DNA of 64,000 nt from NCBI RefSeq assembly GCF_007095465.1, contig NZ_SDGL01000010.1, forward strand, positions 1-64,000. Reading direction: 5' to 3'. The position numbers and the translations under genes were made by a program. The first letter of the stretch is position 1. Every line of letters begins with the position of its first letter. The notes beneath the pieces were generated by a model, which was given only the letters and a program-made list of their open reading frames with translations, did not search any database and was not told where the DNA came from. Shown one piece after another: positions 1 through 6,698 of this stretch. Origin of the DNA: Lactobacillus mulieris (GTDB taxonomy: Bacteria; Bacillota; Bacilli; Lactobacillales; Lactobacillaceae).

Positions 1-67
1 TCAAAGCCGGTTGGAAATTGCAATTTTAGCTTATAATTTGGCTTATTGTCTAGAAAGATTTAACTAG
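1..67 (+). pseudogene. possible tail of a transposase or other foreign ORF
   Basis: An open frame enters from the left edge (frame of base 2) and stops at TAG 65-67. Its last residues contain ILAYNLAYCLERF, which resembles the C-terminal helix of DDE transposases of the IS4/IS1380 kind. It does not resemble HsdS, although HsdS-like coding begins directly after it. I infer that an insertion or rearrangement has cut the front of the following hsdS. Only 22 codons are visible, so the family is a guess. Confidence 0.25.
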
Positions 68-103
68 CACCACGCGTCTACCTGTATAAAATCACTTGAT
101 TCC

Positions 104-133
104 CTTCTTTCTCTTCAACAACGAAAATTAGAG
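104..133. repeat. inverted repeat 1 of the hsdS locus (partner 2414-2443)
   Basis: This 30-bp segment encoding LLSLQQRKLE is a perfect inverted match to 2414-2443 in the opposite hsdS. It lies in the central conserved helix between TRDs, so recombination here would exchange the downstream TRD. Confidence 0.85.
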
Positions 134-145
134 TTAGAAAATCAG

Positions 146-796
146 TTGAAGCAGTTTAATCTTCAAAACTTATTTTCAGATGAACAACGATTGTATCCCA
201 AGGTTAGATTTCGTGGGTTTGATGAGCCTTGGAAGAAGGTTAAGTTGGGGAGAAATGTCAAAAGAATACGCAGAAAAAATAAAAATCTAGAAACTAATAT
301 TCCCTTAACAATTTCTGCACAATTTGGCTTAGTTGATCAAAGAGATTTTTTTGGTAGAGTTGTTGCCAGTGAAAATCTTGCAAACTATATTTTGCTTAAA
401 CGTGGAGAGTTTGCCTATAATAAAAGCTATTCTAAGGAAGCTCCATATGGTTCAATTAAAAGATTGGAAAAGTATAATGAAGGAGCGCTTTCCACATTAT
501 ATATTGCATTTACACCTGAAAATATTAATTCTGATTTTTTAAAAGCGTTTTTCGACACTACTAAATGGTATTCTCACATAGTTCAAGTTTCTACAGAAGG
601 TGCAAGGAATCATGGATTATTAAATATCTCACCACAAGATTTTTTTGAAATGAGTATAACTATCCCAAAAAGTGATGAACAAAATAATATTTCCAGGATT
701 TATAATCTTATGAATTCCCTTCTTTCCCTTCAACAACAGGATATAAATACTACACAACAACTCAAGCAATTCCTACTTCAAAACTTATTTATATAA
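146..796 (+). CDS. hsdS: type I restriction specificity subunit HsdS, 5'-truncated copy
   Basis: HsdS sets the DNA target of a type I restriction-modification enzyme through two target recognition domains (TRDs) separated by conserved helices. Here the frame is open back to base 68 but has no proper start; TTG 146 is only the first possible one. Visible order: end of a conserved helix (LLSLQQRKLELE, from about base 98), the conserved entry motif YPKVRFRGFDEPW, one TRD, and the C-terminal helix ending QLKQFLLQNLFI. The first TRD is missing, with unrelated sequence before base 90. A half-subunit could still dimerise, or the gene may be dead. It faces a second hsdS copy at 1799-2974 across a recombinase, and the conserved parts of the two form inverted repeats. 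hsdM and hsdR are not in the window. Confidence 0.75.
   Translation: MKQFNLQNLFSDEQRLYPKVRFRGFDEPWKKVKLGRNVKRIRRKNKNLETNIPLTISAQFGLVDQRDFFGRVVASENLANYILLKRGEFAYNKSYSKEAPYGSIKRLEKYNEGALSTLYIAFTPENINSDFLKAFFDTTKWYSHIVQVSTEGARNHGLLNISPQDFFEMSITIPKSDEQNNISRIYNLMNSLLSLQQQDINTTQQLKQFLLQNLFI
179..247. repeat. inverted repeat 2 of the hsdS locus (partner 2918-2986)
   Basis: This 69-bp segment encoding DEQRLYPKVRFRGFDEPW has three mismatches to its inverted partner at 2918-2986. It precedes a TRD in each copy, and crossover here would swap whole TRDs between the two genes. Confidence 0.85.
758..783. repeat. inverted repeat 3 of the hsdS locus (partner 1812-1837)
   Basis: This 26-bp segment encoding QLKQFLLQN near the hsdS C-terminus has one mismatch to its inverted partner at 1812-1837. 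Recombination at repeats 2 or 1 together with 3 would shuffle single TRD cassettes. Confidence 0.8.
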
Positions 797-800
797 CACA

Positions 801-830
801 AAGTCCTAGCCATCTAGCTAGGACTTTTAT
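801..830. terminator. bidirectional terminator between hsdS and recombinase
   Basis: A perfect 10-bp stem (AAGTCCTAGC / GCTAGGACTT, 801-810 and 817-826) is followed by a T-rich run on +. It sits between two convergent genes and can serve both. Confidence 0.8.
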
Positions 831-831
831 T

Positions 832-1755
832 TTATAGCTGAGATAAATGATGCATTACTTTGTCATTATCCTTGTTTTCGAGTTCTTGAATAATATGCAA
901 GTAAGTCTTTTGAGTAGTTGTAATATTAGCATGACCTAGTCGTTTGGCTACACTTGCTACAGATACGCCTTCATAAAGAAGCAGTGAAGCATGTGTGTGC
1001 CTTAGTCCATGAATTGAAATAACAGGGATTTCAGCTTGATAACATAATCGCTCTAGAATTATGTTTATTGTTGAATTAAAAGCTCGTCCTGATACAAAAA
1101 TAGGCTTCTCAGGGTCCATACCTTGTGTAATCTGCTTAAATTGCTGAGCAAGTTGCCAATCAATCATTACATTACGCTTCGATGTTGGATTTTTAGTCGG
1201 TCTGAACCCTCCACCTGCATATTTGTAATTCCAGGTTTTAGTAACTGTAATAACTTGCTTTTCATAATTAAAGTCATTAGGAGTTAATGCTAGGGCCTCA
1301 GCATAACGCAAACCAGTTTTAGCAACTAATAATATAAACCAATCCCAATTAGGTTCTGTACCTAACTTTAGTTGTTTTAACAACATTTGTAACTCAAATA
1401 AATTTAGATACTTTTTCTTTTTTGGTTTAGGTTTTCGACCTTTAATAATTACTCTCCGAGTTGGATCAGTTTTTATCATTCCATCGTCTAGCGCGTCTAT
1501 AATTGCAGCTTTAAGGTGATGATGGAAGTCTAGGGTTGTGTGCTTTTCGTGAGTTTCAGCATAATCATTTAATAATTTTTGATATGTTTGGCGATTCAGC
1601 TCAGATAAACGCAATTCTGGAGCTAACTCTCTTAATTTACGCTCGGTCAGATAATACTTATCGAGAGTAACTTGTCGAATTGCACCTTTTTTATACAAAT
1701 CAATCCAATTACCATAATACCTATAAAACAACTTTGTACTAATTTTCTTTGACAT
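832..1755 (-). CDS. tyrosine recombinase of the hsdS inversion locus
   Basis: This 307-aa phage-integrase-type site-specific recombinase has an N-terminal SAM-like core-binding domain (about residues 1-100) and a C-terminal catalytic domain. The catalytic set is complete: Arg in TGLRYAEAL, His-x-x-Arg in HGLRHTHAS, His in RLGHANITTTQ, and the nucleophile Tyr in TYLHI. It lies between two inverted hsdS copies, the arrangement known for recombinases that shuffle hsdS target recognition domains (such as the pneumococcal ivr/cod locus). I infer that it inverts the flanking hsdS segments. Its start has a strong AGGAGG site that is buried in a hairpin (1761-1787). A prophage integrase is a less likely alternative, since no phage genes are adjacent. 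Confidence 0.85.
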   Translation of the reverse strand: MSKKISTKLFYRYYGNWIDLYKKGAIRQVTLDKYYLTERKLRELAPELRLSELNRQTYQKLLNDYAETHEKHTTLDFHHHLKAAIIDALDDGMIKTDPTRRVIIKGRKPKPKKKKYLNLFELQMLLKQLKLGTEPNWDWFILLVAKTGLRYAEALALTPNDFNYEKQVITVTKTWNYKYAGGGFRPTKNPTSKRNVMIDWQLAQQFKQITQGMDPEKPIFVSGRAFNSTINIILERLCYQAEIPVISIHGLRHTHASLLLYEGVSVASVAKRLGHANITTTQKTYLHIIQELENKDNDKVMHHLSQL

Positions 1756-1760
1756 AAGAA

Positions 1761-1787
1761 AACCTCCTAAATTTTGATTAGGAGGTT
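1761..1787 (-). promoter_or_regulatory. hairpin that buries the recombinase Shine-Dalgarno
   Basis: A perfect 10-bp inverted repeat (AACCTCCTAA 1761-1770, TTAGGAGGTT 1778-1787) with a 7-nt loop lies between the end of the - strand hsdS and the recombinase start. The TAGGAGG ribosome site is inside the 3' arm on the - strand and is followed by TTTTCTT. Read-through RNA from hsdS would fold over the ribosome site, and the hairpin may also act as a weak terminator. Confidence 0.7.
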
Positions 1788-1798
1788 ATTGTAGCAAT

Positions 1799-2974
1799 CT
1801 AGATAAATAGATTTTGAAGTAGGAATTGTTTGAGTTGGGTGTAAACATTTATATTTGCTTGATATATTTTTAAACTTTTGGAATGTAGAATGAAAAGTTT
1901 AGAAATAATTACTTGTTCTTCTACAGAAGGAGCAATTGAAAACATAATATTCTGCATCACATTATTCATTAATTTAGGATTTCCAACTTTTGATACGTAT
2001 TTCCATGCAATTTGATTTAAAGCTTCAGCATTTGCATCATTTACATATCCATTTTTAGATAATAAAACTCCATTAACATTTGTACCATAAAATTTTCCAG
2101 CTCTAAGTCTAACCGTACCTGCATTGGCACCATCAGTAGTCCACGTGATAGCATCTTCGAACAAATAATCATGATAATACCCCAAAAGGCCATTATTGAG
2201 TGTTTGTGAAGAATATACTGGATATTTCATAATATGATCTTTAGTTTTAGAAATCTTATCTTTTGATAATACCTTTCCTCTTGTAACAGTAAATATATCT
2301 CCAACTTTTACTTTTTTCCAATTAGTACTAAAATCATGAAATCTAAGATTAGGACATTTCTTATTATCAGATAAAATATTTTGTAAGCAAAACTTTTTCA
2401 ACTGCTTTTCTAGCTCTAATTTTCGTTGTTGAAGAGAAAGAAGAGAATTTAGAATTTCAAAGATTTTATCTATTTGTTTAGTTTCACTTATTTTTTGACT
2501 TATAAACAGATGAACTTTCATAAAATCTGAATAGCTAATATTTAGTAAGCCATCCATTCGGGCAGATGAAGATATATACTTCCGTAATTGCTTATTCACA
2601 TCTTTTTTCTTGAAAAAGTTTTCAATAAAAACTGGAGTGGTTTCCTTTATGATTTTAAAACTATGATATACATGAGGAATAAGCGCTTCAGAATAGTTCT
2701 GCAAACTGAAAACGGCACCATATTTAGCTACTTTTGAATTACCATGATTATATGATAATTCTCCTTTGTGTAATAAAGTATAATTTTTCTTTTGCTTGCC
2801 AGAAATATCACCAGAGAATCTATCTTCTTGAGTCATCCATCCTGTCTTAGCAGATATAGTTAATACAGGGAGATTAAATCTATTGTCATTTCCATTTACT
2901 CGTTCACTTATTTCCTCCAACTTAACTTTCTTCCAAGGCTCATCAAACCCACGAAATCTGACCTTCGGATACAA
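1799..2974 (-). CDS. hsdS: type I restriction specificity subunit HsdS, inverted (probably silent) copy
   Basis: This 391-aa HsdS keeps both halves. The conserved entry motif YPKVRFRGFDEPW is at residues 2-14, TRD1 at about 20-165, the central helix NSLLSLQQRKLELEKQLK at about 170-190, TRD2 at about 215-365, and the C-terminal helix ends QLKQFLLQNLFI. The only start is TTG 2974; an in-frame TAA lies seven codons upstream (2990-2992), with no good ribosome site. Most likely it is a storage copy that becomes expressed only when recombined with the + strand hsdS. All conserved parts are inverted repeats of the copy at 68-796 while the TRDs differ, as expected for a specificity shufflon. Low expression from the TTG start cannot be excluded. 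Confidence 0.82.
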   Translation of the reverse strand: MYPKVRFRGFDEPWKKVKLEEISERVNGNDNRFNLPVLTISAKTGWMTQEDRFSGDISGKQKKNYTLLHKGELSYNHGNSKVAKYGAVFSLQNYSEALIPHVYHSFKIIKETTPVFIENFFKKKDVNKQLRKYISSSARMDGLLNISYSDFMKVHLFISQKISETKQIDKIFEILNSLLSLQQRKLELEKQLKKFCLQNILSDNKKCPNLRFHDFSTNWKKVKVGDIFTVTRGKVLSKDKISKTKDHIMKYPVYSSQTLNNGLLGYYHDYLFEDAITWTTDGANAGTVRLRAGKFYGTNVNGVLLSKNGYVNDANAEALNQIAWKYVSKVGNPKLMNNVMQNIMFSIAPSVEEQVIISKLFILHSKSLKIYQANINVYTQLKQFLLQNLFI

Positions 2975-3064
2975 TCGTTGTTCATCAGATTATTAATAGG
3001 CAACAAAAAGTGATATTTTTGTTTCACCCCAACAAAAAATGGAGAATGAAGTACTGTTCAAGCT

Positions 3065-3093
3065 TTGATTTTTACCGATAGATTTCATATAAT
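3065..3093 (+). promoter_or_regulatory. promoter of a candidate small RNA
   Basis: TTGATT (3065-3070) and TATAAT (3088-3093) are separated by exactly 17 nt, predicting a start near 3100. No ORF follows before the terminator at 3163-3192. Confidence 0.6.
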
Positions 3094-3099
3094 TATAAA

Positions 3100-3192
3100 A
3101 GAAAAGAGGACAACGAAGTGCGAGTTCGTTATCCTCAATCACAGTCGAATAACTGAAGTTCTAGCTAATCTTTGTGATTAGCTTTTTTCTTT
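3100..3192 (+). ncRNA. candidate small RNA (~90 nt) between hsdS and mrr
   Basis: Between a good promoter and a strong terminator lies a ~90-nt stretch without a start codon. It can fold into two hairpins: GAGGACAACGAA pairing with TTCGTTATCCTC (3106-3136, one wobble) and the terminator AGCTAATC/GATTAGCT. I do not recognise the family. An antisense or antitoxin-like RNA for the neighbouring restriction genes is possible but unproven. Confidence 0.45.
3163..3192 (+). terminator. terminator of the candidate small RNA
   Basis: An 8-bp stem AGCTAATC (3163-3170) / GATTAGCT (3176-3183) is followed by a T-rich tract. Confidence 0.8.
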
Positions 3193-3277
3193 TGCTTAAA
3201 TATTCTTTTATATTTTTGCTCGTTATATTACTGAACATTGATATAATAGCAATTGTATATTTGATTGAGGTTACAAA

Positions 3278-4201
3278 ATGAAAAATTATATTTATCGAAG
3301 AAGAAGTGTATGGAAAGCTATTGTCCTTGCTCTTAGAGATTTAGGTGGTTCTGCTTCAAGAAAACAAATTCGTCGCACAATGGCAGAAAATGAATACGAT
3401 GGTTTGGATTATGAAGGAGTATTTTACGTTAAAGTAAGTAAAAATGGTAAAAAATATTCGCCATTCTTGTTTGATTTTAATTTTGGTATGAAGAACCTAT
3501 ACACCATTGGTTTTATCGAAGAACCTCAACGTGGAAAAGATATTATTTTAACTGACCTTGGAAGAACCGCTGATTTAACCAATTTTCCATCTCAAGAACA
3601 GGTTGATAAAATAAGTGCTTATTGGAAGCAAAAAGATGAGTTACGTTACGCTAAGAAAAAACTCAAGGAAAAGATTGGTATAACAGGGGATACAGAATCA
3701 GAAGTTGAAGATACTGATGCACAAGATACAGCTGAAGATGATTGGAAAATCCAATTACTTGAACAGATTAAGCAATTTTCACCTGCAAAATTTGAAAGTT
3801 TCTCTAGATTGCTAATTTCTAAAATGGGTGTATCAATAGATAAAACAAAAGGAGTTAAACTATCAGGAGATCATGGAATAGATGGTTTTGGCTATTTCAG
3901 GTCAGATGAATTTAGAACCAGTCGTGTAGCAATTCAATGCAAGCGTTATACAAATGGATCAGTAGGGGAATCTGAAATTCGTGATTTTAAAGGGACAATG
4001 GATAGCTTTAATGCAGAATATGGGATTTTTGTGACAACGAGCTATTTCACAGATTCAGCTAAAGCTATTGCGACTCAAGGCAATAGAACTGTAACGCTGA
4101 TAGATGGGCAAGAATTAACTGATTTAGTTGAGCGTTATCAATTGCATATTACTCCCGTTCAAACATATAGCTTAGATGATTATTACTTTGAAAAAGACTA
4201 A
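3278..4201 (+). CDS. mrr: Mrr-type restriction endonuclease
   Basis: This 307-aa protein joins an N-terminal winged-helix domain (about residues 1-110) to a C-terminal Mrr_cat nuclease domain (about 150-295). The PD-(D/E)xK-type active site is visible as GDHGIDGFGYF followed by AIQCKRYTNGSVG, with the usual downstream motif GIFVTTSYFTDSAKAIA. Such enzymes cut foreign or modified DNA (type IV restriction). In E. coli, Mrr also attacks DNA methylated by some incoming methyltransferases. It stands alone after the hsdS locus, and co-location with type I genes suggests a defence patch. The start ATG follows TTGAGGTTACAAA. Confidence 0.85.
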   Translation: MKNYIYRRRSVWKAIVLALRDLGGSASRKQIRRTMAENEYDGLDYEGVFYVKVSKNGKKYSPFLFDFNFGMKNLYTIGFIEEPQRGKDIILTDLGRTADLTNFPSQEQVDKISAYWKQKDELRYAKKKLKEKIGITGDTESEVEDTDAQDTAEDDWKIQLLEQIKQFSPAKFESFSRLLISKMGVSIDKTKGVKLSGDHGIDGFGYFRSDEFRTSRVAIQCKRYTNGSVGESEIRDFKGTMDSFNAEYGIFVTTSYFTDSAKAIATQGNRTVTLIDGQELTDLVERYQLHITPVQTYSLDDYYFEKD

Positions 4202-4405
4202 AATTCTCACCTAAATTAGTTAATTTAATTATTGACATAATATTTTTTATGATTAACGAGTATTTAATAAATGTTTTTTAAGCATATCACTGTAATCTTT
4301 TTAATAAAACTGCTATTATTGTTGGTGAGGAAAGCAATCTTTCCTCGATATACGCTCCCTAGCATATATTATTCCTACAAACATATATATTCCCACGATT
4401 GTTTG

Positions 4406-4441
4406 AAAAGGTACGTCAAAACTCCAATTGGCGTGCCTTTT
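4406..4441 (+). terminator. terminator-like hairpin
   Basis: AAAAGGTACGTCAA (4406-4419) pairs with TTGGCGTGCCTTTT (4428-4441) with two G-U pairs, and the 3' arm ends in T's. It could end mrr read-through. Confidence 0.55.
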
Positions 4442-4462
4442 CTTAACCAATCATGCTATAAT

Positions 4463-4546
4463 CTTATTTACGGGTAAACAAACACCCAAACAATAATCCG
4501 GGGCTATAGAGCCAAAAGAGCATGATTCATTGAATCGTGCTTTTTT
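4463..4546 (+). ncRNA. candidate short structured RNA
   Basis: Downstream of TATAAT 4457-4462 (with an extended TGC) lie three consecutive hairpins: GGGT/ACCC (from 4472), GGCT/AGCC (near 4502-4513) and the terminator AGCATGATTC/GAATCGTGCT (4519-4541) with six T's. There is no ORF and no good -35. I did not match it to a known riboswitch. Confidence 0.3.
4519..4546 (+). terminator. rho-independent terminator
   Basis: A 10-bp stem with a 3-nt loop (4519-4528, 4532-4541) is followed by TTTTTT. Confidence 0.75.
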
Positions 4547-4663
4547 AGATTCTAGCAAGTAAAATTTGATATACAAATAAAAGTGTATAGAATCTGCTGA
4601 ATTTCTTTCCCTAAGATGAATAGGGGTAAGAGATACCTCATTTTTAATTTTTTATCTTACACT

Positions 4664-4699
4664 GCAGCCTATCTATAATCAGTAGATGGGTGCTTTTTT
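4664..4699 (+). terminator. rho-independent terminator upstream of the HTH gene
   Basis: GCAGCCTATCTA (4664-4675) pairs with TAGATGGGTGC (4683-4693), with one bulged G and one wobble, followed by seven T's. It lies just before the HTH gene, so it is either the end of an upstream RNA or an attenuator. Confidence 0.65.
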
Positions 4700-4739
4700 A
4701 TGATAAAATATCAGTATTAGGAGGAAAATAAGGGATTTT

Positions 4740-5036
4740 ATGAATCGTACTAATTTGAAGAATTATTTGAAAGATAATTTTGAAAATGATCCGGATTTCG
4801 CTAAGGATTTTATTCAATGCAGCCTTAATGTTAAGACTGGTATTGCTATCATTAACTTACGTAAGAAGATGGGGCTTACTCGAGAAGAGTTTGCTCGCTT
4901 AGTTAATATGCCCCAAGCTACTATATTGCAGATTGAGCAAGGAGATATTGATGTAACGACCGATTTATTGATGAAGCTTGCCACTGCTACTAAACAACAT
5001 GTTGAAATTAACTTTAGTCCAATTTTTAAAGACTAA
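4740..5036 (+). CDS. XRE-family HTH protein, HigA/antitoxin-like
   Basis: This 98-aa protein has a helix-turn-helix at about residues 38-92 (INLRKKMGLTREEFARLVNM, then ATILQIEQGD). Its N-terminal extension (FAKDFIQCSLNVKTGIAII) is typical of HigA-type antitoxins and of small phage or plasmid regulators. No toxin ORF lies next to it, so it may be an orphan antitoxin or an autonomous regulator. The ribosome site is TAGGAGGAAAATAAGGGA, with ATG 4740 the likely start. Its immediate neighbours are a terminator upstream and rpsN downstream, which has its own promoter. Confidence 0.7.
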   Translation: MNRTNLKNYLKDNFENDPDFAKDFIQCSLNVKTGIAIINLRKKMGLTREEFARLVNMPQATILQIEQGDIDVTTDLLMKLATATKQHVEINFSPIFKD

Positions 5037-5068
5037 TTTAGTGGAGTGGTATTTGCGATGCTAAACAA

Positions 5069-5098
5069 TTGACAAGAGATTTCAAGCTATGATATTCT
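5069..5098 (+). promoter_or_regulatory. promoter for rpsN
   Basis: TTGACA (5069-5074), an 18-nt spacer and TATTCT (5093-5098). The start codon is about 40 nt further on, after AGAAAGGAAAG. Confidence 0.6.
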
Positions 5099-5139
5099 GC
5101 TAAGTTAATTTAATATTTGTCACACAGAAAGGAAAGATT

Positions 5140-5409
5140 ATGGCAAAGAAATCAAAAATTGTAAAAGCAGAAAAGCAAAGAAAGTTAATTGAAGAATATG
5201 CTGCAAAACGTCGTGAATTAAAGGCTAAAGGAGATTACATCGGCCTTTCTAAATTACCTAAAGATTCAGCTCCAACTCGTTTACAAAATCGTGATATGTT
5301 AGATGGCAGACCACATGGCTACATCCGAAAGTTTGGCCTATCAAGAATTAAATTCCGTGAACTTGCACATGCAGGTAAGTTGCCTGGCGTTAAAAAAGCT
5401 AGCTGGTAG
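5140..5409 (+). CDS. rpsN: 30S ribosomal protein S14, zinc-independent type
   Basis: This 89-aa S14 binds 16S rRNA in the head of the small ribosomal subunit. It carries the C-terminal signature RCxxTGRPHG-like segment ([31 protein letters not shown]) but has no cysteine at all. It is therefore the C-minus form that replaces the zinc-binding S14 (from the spc operon) when zinc is scarce. In many Firmicutes this paralog is repressed by a zinc regulator; I see no clear operator here. The ribosome site is AGAAAGGAAAG. It is probably co-transcribed with the 141-aa gene 14 bp downstream. Confidence 0.95.
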   Translation: MAKKSKIVKAEKQRKLIEEYAAKRRELKAKGDYIGLSKLPKDSAPTRLQNRDMLDGRPHGYIRKFGLSRIKFRELAHAGKLPGVKKASW

Positions 5410-5423
5410 AAATAGGTGATATT

Positions 5424-5849
5424 ATGCAGATTTACTATCCACCCTTAGTTGAGCAAGCTTGCCGCTTCTTTTATGGTAGTAGTGATGTTAGTGTTGAGAT
5501 GAAAACAACCATCTATAAAATGCTAATAGAGGAAAAATTACTTGATGAAAATGGAAATCCAACTGAATATGCCTTGAAAAAAGGGCTAATTTTAAGACGG
5601 GAAGAAGTGCCAAATTTATCTTTTGATGAATTTTTAGAACTATATCCAGTTTTTAAACGTTTTCCAGCTTCTAACTTTAGAAAAATAGGCGGCTTTTGGG
5701 AGATTAAAACTGAATTTGCAATGCAGATTCTTAAAGAAGTACAAGCAGGGAAATTTGACTTAGAAGAAGAAGTTGAATTAAGCAATTACTTTGAAGATAA
5801 GAAGATAAATGTCAATATTTTAAAGTTTAAACAAAGGGCAGTCACATGA
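5424..5849 (+). CDS. hypothetical protein downstream of rpsN
   Basis: I do not recognise this 141-aa protein. It is acidic, with no signal peptide or membrane segment, and ends in a charged tail. The middle has an aromatic-rich motif (FPASNFRKIGGFWEIKTEFA). The second half is predicted mostly helical. The start ATG has an AGGTGA ribosome site and follows rpsN by 14 bp, so the two are likely one transcript. Its stop codon TGA lies inside the palindromic hairpin at 5837-5854 that probably ends the operon. The ordinary codon use gives no reason to call it a pseudogene. Confidence 0.6.
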   Translation: MQIYYPPLVEQACRFFYGSSDVSVEMKTTIYKMLIEEKLLDENGNPTEYALKKGLILRREEVPNLSFDEFLELYPVFKRFPASNFRKIGGFWEIKTEFAMQILKEVQAGKFDLEEEVELSNYFEDKKINVNILKFKQRAVT

Positions 5850-5860
5850 CTGCCTTTTTT
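5837..5860. repeat. 18-bp palindrome GGCAGTCACATGACTGCC, copy 1, terminator-like
   Basis: This perfect 18-bp palindrome (5837-5854) is followed by TTTTTT on +. An identical 18-mer lies at 7487-7504. It covers the stop codons of both the + strand gene 5424-5849 and the - strand integrase fragment. Confidence 0.8.
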
Positions 5861-5997
5861 ATAGTAAAACCAGATTTAGATTTCTGCTCATGTACTGACT
5901 TATACTTCACAGAACCATCAGGCTGCTTAACTAATTTTTTGACACGTTTGGAGTATCTAGCTTGCCAAACTTTGCCTCGCTTAGTGATTGATGCCAT
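5842..5997 (-). pseudogene. phage integrase, N-terminal fragment
   Basis: This 51-codon reading frame on - starts at ATG 5997 with a strong AAAGGAG site. It encodes MASITKRGKVWQARYSKR, then DGSVKYKS and QKSKSGFTIKKAV. This is the arm-type DNA-binding (AP2-like) start of temperate phage and ICE tyrosine integrases, normally about 370-400 aa. The frame ends abruptly at the palindrome 5837-5854, so the core-binding and catalytic domains are gone. It marks a former integrated element. The short peptide might still be made, but not as a recombinase. Confidence 0.65.
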
Positions 5998-6146
5998 TGT
6001 GAACTCCTTTCGTTATAATTGAATGTAAAAATAGAATCATTAGTAATTGTTTTTTTGTGTGTTATCAATTTATAATTGAAATTATTATACTTACGTGATA
6101 AATTACGGTATTATGATTTTAGAACAAATTGAAAGGAGGCTTTTGA

Positions 6147-6698
6147 ATGTATAATGTTTTTAAAGTAGTTAATTGGTTTCGTTTGAAAAATGTAGAAGAA
6201 TTAGTTAGCGAAGATGTAAATGTTGAACCATTAACCCAAATGAAGGTAATGAAATTACTTTATTATGCACAAGCAACCTTTTTAGTGAAATATGGTCAAA
6301 GATTATTTGATAGTGATATTTTAGCTTGGAAATTTGGACCAGTAATTGCGGAGGTTCATGACAAATATCGCGGGAAAAGAAATATTGTTGAGTCAATTTC
6401 TTATGAAGCATATCAAGACTTTAATACTTTGGAATCAGATATAAGAGCCTCTCAAGTTTTGAATGCAGTTTATATAGCTTTTGGCTCATATTCTGCTTCT
6501 ACTTTGATGAAAAAGACACATACAGAGATGCCTTGGAAGTCTACTTCTCAGGGAGCAAAAATTGAAGATGATAAAATGGAAAAATTTTATAAAGAAACTG
6601 GGCTTGATACTGAAGTATCAGAAAAATATGATCATGTTATTATGAGAAAACTTTATGAAGAAAATAGAGAAGCAATGGATATTTTAAAATATAAATGA
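6147..6698 (+). CDS. Panacea-domain antitoxin (DUF4065)
   Basis: This 183-aa protein carries the Panacea/DUF4065 (SocA-like) domain almost from end to end. Its hallmark runs are QMKVMKLLYYAQATFLVKYG, LAWKFGPVIAEVHDKYRG and the C-terminal TEMPWKSTSQ. Panacea proteins are antitoxins that neutralise a wide range of toxins, each encoded beside its partner. Here the stop codon overlaps the start of the Doc-like gene by 4 bp (ATGA), so the two are translationally coupled. The ribosome site GAAAGGAGG is strong. A second Panacea protein, fused to an HTH, is encoded at 27465-28388. Confidence 0.85.
   Translation: MYNVFKVVNWFRLKNVEELVSEDVNVEPLTQMKVMKLLYYAQATFLVKYGQRLFDSDILAWKFGPVIAEVHDKYRGKRNIVESISYEAYQDFNTLESDIRASQVLNAVYIAFGSYSASTLMKKTHTEMPWKSTSQGAKIEDDKMEKFYKETGLDTEVSEKYDHVIMRKLYEENREAMDILKYK

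Larger units (their letters stand above)
4202..4739. other. 538-bp stretch without a convincing gene, rich in hairpins
   Basis: No ORF here has a ribosome site and a plausible protein. The stretch contains a hairpin at 4327-4346 (GAGGAAAG/CTTTCCTC) and terminators at 4406-4441, 4519-4546 and 4664-4699. An extended -10 sequence (TGCTATAAT, 4454-4462) precedes a compact structured segment. Confidence 0.5.

Noticed and set aside
3100-3192. Fst/Lpt-type toxin peptide gene in the small-RNA region
   Set aside because: No short ORF with the conserved hydrophobic pattern on either strand.
4271-4477. 68-codon ORF after mrr
   Set aside because: No ribosome site, composition unlike a protein, and it runs through two terminator-like hairpins.
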